Below the pieces are notes generated by a model. That model did no database searches. It saw nothing but the letters and a program-made list of their open reading frames with translations, and had not been told where the DNA came from. From Dillenia suffruticosa (Eukaryota > Streptophyta > Magnoliopsida > Dilleniales > Dilleniaceae), in assembly GCA_033439265.1 (NCBI GenBank), contig JAVTVX010000010.1:13996001-14060000 (forward strand): a stretch of DNA of 64,000 nucleotides. Direction: 5' to 3'. This document shows, piece after piece, positions 1-12,600 of this stretch; the stretch's first letter is position 1, and each line of letters starts with the position of its first letter. The translations under genes and the position numbers were made by a program.

Positions 1-3000
1 AGAGCCAAAACTAAGCATGATAATCATGGAACATTACAGAATTATCTTAAATTATCACTATGGAGGTGCATATTTGAACTAGTCCTACATAGAGATCTAT
101 TTTCCTCGTAGATGTTTCATTGAAGGATTATACAAGTACTTGGAAGTTACAGCTAAGATCTTGCAATACGAAGTTCATGTCAAGAGGAATGCATGGATCA
201 ACAGTGTAACAGTCTTTGCACAGTGTGGAATATGAAAAATGATGTAAGACTGTAAATCTAAGCAAATACCTGAACAAGTGTAATAAGTGCTTCGCGAACT
301 TTTTCCCGGCTAATAATTGGACCATAGTTTGTTGATGGTGTAGCAGGAGTGAGAGATGGTGGGGGAGTTGGCGGTGGAAATGGTTGAAGCATTGGTGTGC
401 CGTATGGACGCTGTAAACCCACTACAGGATGTAGAGGAGGAGCCGTAGGCACAGTTGAAGAAACAGGTGGCATCATCAATGCAGATGAGGAAGGGGGGCC
501 AGAAAATGACGATGGCTTTACGAGATTGGTGGTCCGGATGCTATTACTGCTGGGTTCAGAGGAATCAAGGAGAGGGGCCAAAGGAGTAGATGTTGATAGG
601 GGAGCTGGTATTTGCAATGGTGGGGATGCAGCAGGGATGAAATTGGCTGGACGAGAGGGCAATACAATAGTATTTGAAGGTTGGTAAGGTTGTCCTGCTA
701 TAGCAGTACTTGGTGAATTCCCAATTGTCATAGCTGCCTGCAAGCATGCAAGTACAATATTTTTAATTAGCAGATAAAGAAAAGAAAAATGCAATACAGA
801 ATAGCAACTCACAAATGGTAAGTCGCCCAACTAAGATGATAAAATTTAAGTGGTTTTATCACCATGATAAGCAGAAGTTTTTCTTGGGATATTTGGAATG
901 AGATTGCTTTTGAAGACAAATATGTGGCCTTTAAAATCTTGTCGTAAAAATTAAAAAAAAAAAAAGGAAACAAAATGAGATGATAAATGAAAGCCTCCGG
1001 TTGTAACCCCACAAGCTATACAGGAAACCATGTTAAGTAATTGAAGCAACGAGAACCAAAATACAATCTCACAAAGTTACAAATCAAAAACTTCTGCTAC
1101 GAAAGCCACATACACTGAAGAAGTTCACGAAGGAAGGATCATCAGGAATATCTGGGGCATTAGGCGGAGTAGTTGATGCTGGCTCCAAAGGACCATCCAT
1201 CACTGCCATAGTGGGTACTGCTTCCAGTTCTTCAAACTCACTGCAATAAAACATAGTAGAATGTGTTAACACATAGTGACCTCCATTAGTTACAACATCT
1301 AACAGATTCAGTATAGACCATTATTTATATGAGAAAGCCATAAAAAGGAAGAATTCATACAGAGTTACTACGAGGCAAAAGTTAGATAGCATATCAATTC
1401 TTTAACCAGGTAAGATTTCTACTTCTGTTGATGTAGGCTAGAGAGAAAGTTAACAATAGAAGAAAGCAGCCATTACCTTTTAGTTGAAGATACCTTTGAC
1501 TTTGGTGGCACCTTGGAGTATGCATTGAGTATCCTGGCATAAAAACAAGTAAAGGTCACCATGTACTACAAATGGACAGCATGTGTAGATGATTTCAATA
1601 GATACTAGCTATATGTAAAAGCCTTCAAGATCAAATAAATTGCATCTAAATAAGGAAACACCTCGACATGGACCAACTAATTTATCCAGTCCAATTGATG
1701 AAAGTGCCAGCCATGGTGGGAATCGGAGTCATTCTAGGCTAACAGCCTCAATAGAGGGTTTTCGATCTATCTTTAATTAAAAAAAAAAAAACAACTAAAA
1801 TTACGCTTCGAAAGGGCAAGATACAGCAGCAGGGACAGTTGGACCACACATAGAACTAAGAAGTTAATTATCCAACATACTTGGATTGGAATTTGATGGC
1901 TCTAGCTCAGGTTAGGATTTTGATAATTCAGATTGGGCTTTGTGCTAACAGTAAAAACAGAAGAGGAATTCATACTTGTGGGGTATGTTTCAAACTTCAG
2001 CAAATTCATCAACTATTTCTGATGAAACTCACAAAAGAAAACAAAAGGACGGAGTAACAATAATTTCAGTATCCAATCATAAACAATTTAACTGACCAGG
2101 TACAATGAGCACAATTCATACAGATATAATTTTACTCTCTTATCCAGGGATAAGGGGAGAAGAGAATCAAAACCATGATACCCCCCAAGAGATCTAACAT
2201 ATTTGTATGGCAAAGCAATGTCTACCTCTACTCTCAGAATGCAACCACAGATAAGGTAGCAGTACCTGCAAAAGAGATTTGCAACCTCTTCACATTCACG
2301 TGCATTGTAGAACCAAATACCATTCACCTCTTGAGCTGCATTCCGATATAAAAGGTATGGGACCTGGACTTCATATTCAAAGTCTCCCAAAAGATTCTCG
2401 ACCAGATTATCTGCTTATATCAACATTTTGGTATCTTTTACTGCCAGTATGTAAGTGAATGCTAGAAGTTGATAAAAAGCAACAACTTCCAACATACATC
2501 AATTCCTTGTGGCAATACAGGAAACTTAAAGTTTTGGGTTACTAGATGACATGCACATTGGCATGAAATGAAATTTGCAACCTCTTTGGTAACATAAGCC
2601 AACCGAGGACTAAGAACTTGCCAATAACATTGAAAGCTAGGCTGGTCACTGGGAGAGAATATATTCCATCACTAGGAGCATGTTTGGTATATTATGAGAA
2701 AATTGAAATGATGCATGCAATGTTAATGTTACCATGCCTCACGAAATTTTTTTTTCCCAACTGGGAGATGTTATTCCCCTCAAAGGATTATTCATTACCC
2801 AATTCTTAAGGAGGAGAATTTGTTACCATTTCAAAGCTATAAACTCCCACTATTAGAAGTTCCCAACAAAACTCAAATCAGCAAAGGTGAAATGCATCTC
2901 AAGAAAGTGGCCTTGAGACTGTTAAGGCATCATATCTCGAATAAAGAGCTTCATTACTAATGTTCCTTTTCTGTTTTGAACATTGGGCCGGGAGGGCTGA

Positions 3001-3866
3001 TGGTGTTGTCCCTCACTAAAATTTACTCAACTAAGTAATAATCTGACCACTGCTAATCGCAACAAAGTACATTTAACAAAAGCTGAAACATAGATTTTCT
3101 CAAAGAGCCAAATGGAATTTAAAGAATCGATAAATAATGAGACAACTGTAGATCCAATCCACAATGTTCTTCACAAAATTTGCCAACTGGAATGTATGCA
3201 TATGATGTTCTTTGAAAATGGAAACAGACAGTGGAAGACAAGACCCAATAAATAGCCACACCAACAATACACAATATCTAGTGAACTTACAAGATCCAAA
3301 TCAAGTAACAACCAAACAACTTAAAAATGAAACAATAATCCAAGACAATCAAACCAACATGCGATACACTAATATCATCAAAGATCAGATTGGGACTAAC
3401 AAAAAGTCAGTAAACAAACCCTGGCAACATACCTGTGTTACGCCTATTCATCACAATGAACTGAAATCGAGGTTGCGTATTCCTGCGAAACCCCAAATGG
3501 TCAACTTGCATGTTCAATAACAAAATAAATGAAATAAACACACAATAAATCCCAGCGGAAATAATTAATTACCTTTTGACAACGAAGAGAGATCCTTCGA
3601 CATCTTTACGACTCTGCAATCCAATTTCCATCAATCAATTCCCACGACAACAGATCAAACAGTAGCACACAAGACGCGAGAGAGAGAGAGAGAGAGAGAG
3701 AACGAACCCATTGGCTAAGCTCGATATTGAATTCGTACAAAGTGACATGGGCGGCAGTGATGAGAATCTCTTCGATGAAGGGATCGATTCGCTGAAGAAC
3801 GGTGAGATTGAGAAGCTTCGTGCTCTGCTGGTCCAGATTCGGCATTAATTTCCCGTTATGTGACAT
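1..3866 (-). CDS. DCP1: mRNA-decapping enzyme subunit 1 (DCP1), 3' end outside window
   Basis: DCP1 activates the DCP2 decapping enzyme in cytoplasmic P-bodies. Seven coding exons are seen: 3708-3866, 3573-3613, 3433-3482, 2266-2410, 1477-1533, 1114-1240 and 270-737. They have consistent GT/AG borders and phase and give 349 residues. I chose the ATG at 3866 because MSHNGKLMPNLDQ matches the family start; an in-frame ATG lies 5 codons upstream. Residues 1 to about 140 form the EVH1-like DCP1 domain (LNLTVLQRIDPFIEEILITA; FIVMNRRNT; EVNGIWFYNARECEEVANLF). Exons 6-7 are an acidic then Pro/Ser/Thr-rich low-complexity tail. The frame runs to REKVREALITLVQ and a donor at 269, so the last exon, with the C-terminal trimerisation helix known in the family, lies beyond position 1. 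A (GA)n tract follows the first donor. Identification is by recalled family sequence and is strong. Confidence 0.93.
3679..3701. repeat. (GA)n microsatellite in DCP1 intron 1
   Basis: A perfect AG dinucleotide run begins about 7 bases inside DCP1 intron 1. On the transcribed strand it reads as a CT tract just after the first donor site. Confidence 0.9.
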
Positions 3867-4269
3867 CTCTCTTCCTCTCACTCTATCCCTATCTCTCTCT
3901 AAAACAGAAACCCTAGAGATTTAGGGCTTCGTTCTTTCTATTTATTTCACAGAAGAGAGAGAACGAGAGAGAGCGCTTGTTTGTATTGGGGTGAGGATTT
4001 TAGGAAACGGGAATGGGTTGATCACTTAGTTTCTTCCACTGCACGGGTTGAAGTGACGGAAATGCCCCCCCAAGCAACATGTGATTATGAATATGAACGG
4101 CGTGTCCCTCAAGCGATCAAACTGACTCCATTGTCTTTTCATTATCTTTTTTCTCTTTTTATTTTATTTTATTAATTCAACGTTTGATCTTGAGAAATTA
4201 GGAACGAGCATTAAAAAATAAATAAATAATTGTAATTACGGTGTTCGGCACTTCACCGCTACTCGTGAA
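3867..4269 (-). promoter_or_regulatory. DCP1 5' leader and proximal upstream region
   Basis: This is the interval between the DCP1 start codon and the truncated LINE. It contains CT-rich leader sequence and a telo-box-like element near 3910 (AAACCCTAG on the + strand). I see no certain TATA box. The transcription start is not fixed by the sequence. The LINE begins about 400 bp upstream of the ATG, so the usable promoter appears short. Confidence 0.4.
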
Positions 4270-5692
4270 TTACGTATAAGATTACTTCAATTATAAAAGA
4301 ATCAAACTTATAAAACATACCATAAAATTATAAAAGAGAGTGATAGAATATAAATTATAATTGGAGATAAATATATCTTAAAATCAATTTGATTTTATAC
4401 CTAAGAGATCAATCACGAAAACAATCAACTTGTTAAAATATTTGATGGAGACATATAAAATACATAAAAAAGACTTACATATAGTATTTATTGATTTAGA
4501 AAAAAACACATGATAGAATTCCTAAAGACATATTGTGGTGGGACTTGATAAAAAAAAATATATTCTCGAAATATATTAATCTTATTAGAGATATATATAA
4601 GAGAGATATAACTAATGTAAAAACTTACGGGGGTTTGAGTGATAACTTTCCCATTAATATCGGACTCCATTAAAGTTTGGTATTAAACCCCTTTCTCTTT
4701 GCAATAGTAATGATGAAATCACAAAAAATATTTAAAATGAAATACTATGGTATATATTTTTTGCAAATGATATAGTTTTAGTTGATAAAATTAGAAAGGA
4801 TATTCATGCTAAATTAGAGTTATGGAGGGTCACACTGAAATTCAGAGGGTTTAGATTGAATAAATCGAAAACAAGTATATGGGATATAGGTTTAACAACA
4901 ATCAACCGAATGATAAAGAAACGATTAAACTAAATGGACAATATATACCTGAAAGTAAACGGTTTACATATTTAGCTTCCATCATTCAAAATGATGGCAA
5001 TATAGATGAAGATGTGAACTATAGAATTTAAGCGGAATGAATGAAATAGAGGAAAAACATCCGTAATTTTTTGAGATTGCACGATACCAATGCATTTGAA
5101 GGGAAAATTCTATAGTACCGCGGTTAAACCTGCGTTATTGTATGATACTAAATGTTGGGTTATTAAATAACAATAAAAACAAAAAATGGACGTAGCAGAA
5201 ATGTGAATGTTTAGATAAATGTGTGACAAAACTATAAGGAACAGAAGTAAAAATGAAGAGATTCGCAACAATTTATAAGTTAACTCAATTGTGAATAATA
5301 TGTGAAAGTGCCGACTAAGATGATTTGGGAATGTACAAAGAAGACTCAAGAATGTATCAGTTAGGAGAGCCGAAAACTTAAATATAGGAGAATTAGTAAA
5401 AAAATAGGGGTAGAGTGCTGAAAATTTAGATATAAGTTATCCGTAAAGATATTACATGAAAAGATGATCTTTGATAGAAATGAATAACGTAAAAAAATTT
5501 ACATAAATTAAACTAATATATTTTGAATATATATATTTATCTATTTTATCTATTTATTTATTTTTCCTTTCTTGTTTTTATATTTATTTATTTTATTTAT
5601 TTTTTTATTAATCATTTTCAAATTCATCTCTCAATTGGTCAAACCTAAATTATTGAGTTTAAAATTTGATTTGTTATTGTTGTTGTTGTATA
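4270..5692 (+). mobile_element. 5'-truncated, dead RTE-clade LINE remnant
   Basis: This sequence aligns by eye with the second RTE copy at about 22030-24325, from roughly position 4279 to a shared 3' end. The 3' end carries an AAATTATTG-type motif and a TTG-triplet tail (5665-5690). Reverse-transcriptase blocks typical of plant RTE LINEs can be read in pieces: the QFGF-like box, LLK.LMETY, FIDLEK..DR.P.D.LWW and GLH. The catalytic box reads FAND instead of FADD. Many stops and frameshifts interrupt the frame, and no endonuclease region remains. It lies between the DCP1 promoter and the 3' end of OTLD1. It is non-coding today. Confidence 0.82.
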
Positions 5693-6389
5693 ACTCTTTT
5701 CAAGAGCAAAGGGAGGGGAAAGGAAATTTTCTTGAATTTTTACTTATTTCAAAATTTTATAATTTTAAATATTATTTACTAACAAAAAAATATAACTTTT
5801 ACCACTGTAAAACTATAGCATTAAAACAAATATATTATATTTTACACTACAATATAAATCCGATACTGCTGGTCCAATCTTTTTTCTTTCCTTTCTGATT
5901 TACCTTTTCCATTACTTAATTGAATGTTCCAATTGCATTATAATTGGACAAATTTACTCCCCTTTTTTTTTTTTTTGGATAAAAGACGAAAAAACAAACA
6001 ACATACAAAGAGGAAAGAAACAATCAAAGTCCCACGGGGTCATCCATTTACTTTAATAATAAAAAATTCTTATTTAACTGTTTTTTTTTTTTTTTAATTT
6101 CGTGAATGAATGTATTTTTATAATTTTCGTGATTTTATATAATATAAAATAATTGGACAAATTTTAACTATACCATAAAATATAGTAATTTTTATTACTT
6201 ATAATCATAAAATAAAATAAAATATATGTAGGCGAGCACCGGGGGATTATGTCACCTCCACCCCGCACACCATGACCGGGATAGTTTACAGGAGATTTGA
6301 ATTACTGCAAGCATAAATGGGAGATCTAGTCACATCTTATTGAGTTCATGCAATGATTACGTGCAATTTGAAATAAGACTTCTTGATTG

Positions 6390-6444
<55 letters not shown>

Positions 6445-7003
6445 CATTTCACTGTATAATTCGATATAAAATTTGTTTTATAAAAACGTATTAAAGATTT
6501 TTTTTTTCGACATTCGACCCCAACGATGGAAGAAATTACAAAATTATAGGATAAACTTCTTTTTTTTTTTTTTTAATTTTTAATTTTCAGTTAAAAGGAA
6601 GAGGAGGATCGTTATGGTTTTAAGTCCGCTCAGCGCTTGTAATTTTACGTGATACCACAGATTTCTTTGTGTTATCTAGTACAAAAGCCAGCTTCAAGTT
6701 TACTCTTTATCAACATTCACTTCATCTGGAACTGGCTAGGGTCTAGCACAACTTGTGCCATATCACGGGGACGAAACCAGGTAAAACTGGAGTGATTGAG
6801 TGACCCTTCAAACCATAATTCTTGGTCCAATAGTTCTACCTCCAACTTGTTCAATTGTTTAATTTTTTTTATAAGGAAAAAAAAAAAACAAACAAACATA
6901 ATTAGAACACCCAAGAGCAGAAGAAGAGATGGATGAACATTGACACATGGAAATCACGCAGTTTGCATAAAAACTAAAACTAAACATAAAATACCAGCTC
7001 CAT
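5693..7003. other. AT-rich intergenic DNA between LINE and OTLD1 3' end
   Basis: No gene is recognised here. The region is AT-rich with poly-T/poly-A runs and a (GA)n microsatellite at 6392-6441. The OTLD1 polyadenylation signal lies just downstream of it at 7004-7009. Confidence 0.6.
6392..6441. repeat. (GA)n microsatellite, about 50 bp
   Basis: An uninterrupted AG dinucleotide run of about 25 units lies in the intergenic DNA downstream of OTLD1. It is one of many GA tracts in the window. Confidence 0.95.
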
Positions 7004-7009
7004 TTTATT
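7004..7009 (-). terminator. Poly(A) signal AATAAA of OTLD1
   Basis: AATAAA on the minus strand, about 130 bases past the OTLD1 stop codon. It fits a short 3' UTR. Actual cleavage would be some 15-30 bases further, near 6980. Confidence 0.55.
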
Positions 7010-7138
7010 GAAATAAACTTCGGGAACATCCGAGAGAAGTTTTTGGCATGCGTCCTTTTTAAGGGCTTGATTTTCTTTAACAAAGTACAATGTCAGCAAT
7101 GTAGCTCCTCCGTTATTTTATGATGGTTTGTGCTTTGC

Positions 7139-8862
7139 TCATTCAGTAGCCTTACCTTTGCGTCTGCTACTATTGCCAGTCTCCAATAGGTAACAAATCA
7201 TGGAATCAACATCATCCCCAAATATGCTAGAAGCCTCAATTGCTTGCAGATAGCTGAATCCCATAGAAAGAAGTATCTGCATGCTACTACTGTGGACTGA
7301 ATTCGAGAAGCAATGCTCTCTTCTGCCTTCCAAATTTGTCTCGCTCCCTGATGGCCCTGCCGTTCAAATTTAGACTATCAGTAATGTCATGTTTTTTGAG
7401 GCTATATGAATAGCAAGACCATTTCATGCAAGAGAACACAGGCCATGCTTACGAGCTCCAGAGGAGGATGGCTCAGCACCAGAAGTTGAAGACTCTCGAT
7501 GGCTATGCTGCTTGAACTTGTCCTTAGCAAGATATTCAGCTCGTGATGCCTCCATTACCATGCGTTCTATTTCCTTCTCAGTAAGCTCTAGATCCGAGTA
7601 AAATTGACCCTCAGCCAGAAGTGCCTGCACAACAAATTTTCATTTTACATAAAAAGGGTAATGACAGAGTTGCACAGAAAATGCTGCATGGTCATCAAGA
7701 TTGTACATTGTCGATCTGTTGGTCTTGTTGAGCTTTAATAGCAGCTTTAACTTGATCTTTGTCAACATTTGTCTGCAAATCGAAAGACAAACACATTGTA
7801 ATCAAAGTCCTTTGATATACAAAAGGTGAAAGCATATGCTCAATTGAACATGATGACTGCTTTAAACAAGTGCAATCAGGGCCCTAAACTGGCCTAAAAC
7901 TACATCCCTTGGATCTTCACCAAAGGCGAAAATTGATGGTCGTTTGTTGCTTGCCGCTCTCCGGTCAAGTCAGTATAGATAGCATTCAAGACTACAATTT
8001 CCCACACACTCACAATCAGGCGGAGCAACTCTGTTATCATATGCTCCTTGAAACCGTCTTACTCATGAACCCAGTAAAAGATAAGGACCAAAAAAGAGAG
8101 AGAATGGCAAACTGGCTTACCCCACGAAGACAGCTGAAACCAAGTCCCGCACCAATTGTCAAGCGACGTGGATCAACAAGAGAATTGTAATGATTTCCAT
8201 GGTGATAACTTAGCCGTATAGGAGGGGTGTCGGTATCGTAGTTTCCATGAAAAATGTTGATAGGTTCTACATCAAGAATCTATGTTAGCAAAGGTTAAAA
8301 ACAACAGTCAAGATGATAATTGTTAGAGCATGTTTTCTTCAGTAGATGGCACCTGTGCTATAGGAATAGATATGGATGGGCCGATTATACATCTCAGATA
8401 ATGCTTGGATTTCCACATTGTTTCCATAAACCTATTGCCAAAGAAAAACATATAAACAGATGTCCAAGGAGAAAAGGCAAGGTAAATGAGTCTCAAATGC
8501 TTAAATCTTATTTCATAGACCAGCAGTCCCCAGTATCACGAGTATAGCTGAACTTTGGAAATGAAAAAAGTAAAATAAAATCAAGACAGGAAACCGTGCT
8601 CATGTCAAACTTTATCATCCCAATCTCATTTTGGTAATGCGGACTTGATACTGTTTGCTCATTGTGTAATTTGTGTACTTTTCAGCTTCATTACTACAAA
8701 AATAATTATTATTAATAACATAATGAAAATTAAATATTGGATCAATCAATGATCCCTTTCCATACTATGCTCATGTCATCGTGCCTCTTTTGCCATGTGA
8801 ATCTCCCAAAAGCACCAAACACCACTTGCATCACTCTCCCAGCCCCCACCAAAAGAAGGAAA

Positions 8863-8901
<39 letters not shown>

Positions 8902-9633
8902 CTTGTCAGGTTACCCTCATTCATTTTATGCTACGTATCTCATATTTATACAAGAGTATGCATGACTTTATTGCTGCTATCATGCTACTCTGATGATGCA
9001 GCAGCTCTATTATTGTCTCGTTGCATTGCATTCTTCTGGCATTCCCTTGCAAATCAAAGAGATGTTTCCCCTTATCTGGCTCAGTCTGGGAACTAAAGTA
9101 GTTCAAGGGAGGACCTCATCACTCTCTTGATGGCAACAAAAGCCTGTTCTCTAATTATCATGCATGTCTAATGTTTTACACTTGTCATCTTGTCATAATT
9201 CTGATGTCAATTCCTGACACTTTCAACCAATTCAATCTCTTTCACAGAAAGGTAAACAAGCTAGAGACTAATAAAAAATTCACCCTTTCCGTTAAGATAA
9301 ACACATTCTAAATCAGCATCCTGAGAATCATTTAACACCATAAACCTCATCCAAAGCACAAAATCATCAGATTTAAAGATAAAAAAATCATTCTTGTTTT
9401 AGATGTCGCAGAAAAGAAAAACAAAACAAAACAAACAATAAATTAAAACAAGTACACAAAAATATTTAGGCATGAAAGGCAAGGGGTTAAACATCTTCCC
9501 TTCTTCTACTATTCACAAACTCAATTCAGATTCCTTATTTTATGCATTTTACCTTTACAAACAAACTGAACCTTAATCCCAAATTTCGGATCCGCTATTT
9601 GAGAGACCAATATAGGAAAAAGGAAAAGAAACT

Positions 9634-9687
<54 letters not shown>

Positions 9688-12600
9688 CAAAATGGAAAGA
9701 TACTGGTAACGAGATAAAAATAGTATAGCAGACCATGTACCTTATCCCTTCTCTTCCTCTTACAATAACTGGTGAATCCCTCCGTAATAAATTGGGAAAA
9801 GTGATCCCTCTCTTTCTCCTGGATTCATTAGTATAGGAACATCAGTATGAAAATATAATTGCACATAAAAGATCAAAATTTTAAGATGCCATTTGAGGAT
9901 TAAAGAGTTGGTGCCAGTGACCATGACAAAGCATTGGTAAATTTTGGAAATCAGAAGTGGATAATTCCATGTTGACTTGGCTCAATTCCTGGATATGCGC
10001 ACTTCCTCACTTCCAGTTAGACCAACAGAAGTCATGGAATAACGACAACAAAATTCAAAGGGCCAGGTTGATTAATATATATATATAGGCGATTTGAGTC
10101 TATTCTAAGTATAAGATGGATTCAATCGGAAGTAGGTACAAACCCGGTAATTATTGGGAAGTGACATTAAGAAAGTTCATCTAATGAAAAGCATAAGGTC
10201 TTTCCGAGGAACCAGGAGAGACCACATTCTATTAAACAAGCTTCTAATTCTTTTCAAGTCTGTTCTGTGGAAGTTCCTTTTCTGAGTCCCTTCTATGCCT
10301 AGTGGTTTTTGAATTGTAAATGGAGATTCCTCCTTTGTTTCTTCGATATGAAATCCAAAACTCATGAGTTTAATGGTGCCATAGGAATTGAACTGACAGG
10401 TGAACATGCAGTGATCTCACAGTTTCCATAAAAGAAAGCTATCACAGGTTTTGGTTGGCAGACCTCATATCTTGTTCCTAATTTACATTGTATTGAGACC
10501 AGTTCCTAAAAATGTTCCCAAACTTCTATAAATAGACAAGTATAAATCCAATAAAATACATTTTATAACCATTTTGAACACATTTATAAGTGTTATTGTA
10601 AAGCCATGCAATAATTAAAACCTATAAACCTAACTGCAACAAACATTATTTGATGCACCGAAAATGCAAAGATAATAACTTTCTTTATTCTTCTTTTGGG
10701 GGGGAGGAATGATGAAGGAATCTAAGGAAAGAGAATGGCAACCAAATTTGTGCAAGTATTCCTAATACATGGCCCAAAAATAAGTATATAAACTCTTGGA
10801 GAATATCCACATCACCCTACTTTGATCAGAGAACCTGAATCTAGGCAGCTTGATGAGAATATCAAACACCTCACAACTCTAGCAAGCAACAACTAATTTA
10901 GTAATCATGATAAAACTTTGTTCTTTCCTAGAGAAATTTTCCATGTATTAACTACAGACCACTATCTTGAAACGAAGGATTTTCAGAGAAAAGTTTTGGG
11001 TAAACTAAGATAGGAGACGTAAGTACAAGGAAGGCACAACTCTGTTTTTCACAAGATAATAGCAAAATTAAGTATATGAAAATTAATTTTCTCCTTGAAT
11101 ATCTCCCAATACCAAAAAATACTGTTCCCATTCTTCTCATAAATTCCTTGCGAATTTTACCCGTAGAAGTATATAGCTGTAGATGTTAACATTACTTTAA
11201 TGACTGAAAATAAGACTAAATCTTCCATCATCACCATCTCACTAACTCACAACAAAGTATTCAAAGTACCCAAGGATTATCAATTAAAAGTATTCAGCTT
11301 CCAGATTTTTGTCCAAGAGAAGTTTCAAGGTAGTATATCATAAATTGATAGGTTTCACTCCCCAATTATATAGGAAAGGAACAAATTATATTTGCAAAAT
11401 TGGCAACAAATGTACTAACAATAGCATGGGTGGGACCGATATGGAGAAATATCCAAACATTCTCATTCTCAAGATTCAAGGCTATTCCTTTCACACTGCT
11501 GGCAAATTCAATCATTTTCCCGGCTTGAATCTCATTAAACACAACAGTATCTTCCCTTTCTTTCAAGTAGGTCAATCAATGAACACTTTATCAATAGTTC
11601 TAAGTTTGTTAAACATATACGTTGATCAACGGTGACCAAAAAGGGGATAAATAATACATCCAAAAAATTCAGAAGCATTTACAATATCTCCGACTTGAAT
11701 GATAGGAACTCCTATGCAGTTCCAAAGTCAAGACACCTTTGGTAAAACTGTGATGCATATTACTCATTTCAAGTTTAGCATCAGTTGTTTGAATAGATTA
11801 AAGTAAAATACAGCCATTACAGCTATTTCTAGTAATCTAGTTTTCAAGAAAATATCTTTTAAAATCAGTAATCATGCCTTGAGTTCCTATTTACATATTT
11901 CAACTTTGCTGTATGATGTGTATTGTCATTGATGTAATATACGAGAGAGGTACTAGCTACTACAGCCTCCCAACTAGTCTAAGTATTGCATCTATTCAGT
12001 ATATTAACTCTACACATGTTTTAACCTCTTCACTGATCACAATTCTTTTTGTATGTAAAGCACTTGGCTGCTGGCAAGTTGTCAATATTAGAACAAGAAG
12101 TGATGGGATTTTTCAATATTTGAGTTCACACAGGACCATGACTGTTATGATTGATGATACAGCAGGGGATGTGGCTGATGACATGGACCCAGGAGGCCAT
12201 GATGTGCTGGCTTCCAAGTTGCTGCAGGTATATAACCGCCGGAAGAAGAAGGAAGGTGTGATTGTTGAGGTGGAGTAACAACTCAACTGAAGAATCTAAG
12301 GGGGTTAGAGAATTATAAATGTAAGGGTGGGAATGAGAGGAGGAGGTAGAGAGGGAAATAGTAAGAGTATCATGGCTATCAAGCTGGGCAGTCTTGCATC
12401 TTGCAGACTGAATTTCTCTTGTAACTTTCTGATTTAAATCATCAATGAAAGAGGGCATCTACTGCTCTCTTTTGTGGATCCGGCAGGTACCAAAATGTTA
12501 GGCACAAATTGAAAGGATTTAGAATAGGGTCTAGTAGCAGGGAAGGTTTCTCAGAAAAGAACAGAGCAGTAGATGCCCACTTTCATTGATGATTTAAATC

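Noticed and set aside
258-830. 190-codon frame as a separate proline-rich gene
   Set aside because: It is DCP1 exon 7 read through both intron borders; splice sites at 270 and 737 define the true exon.
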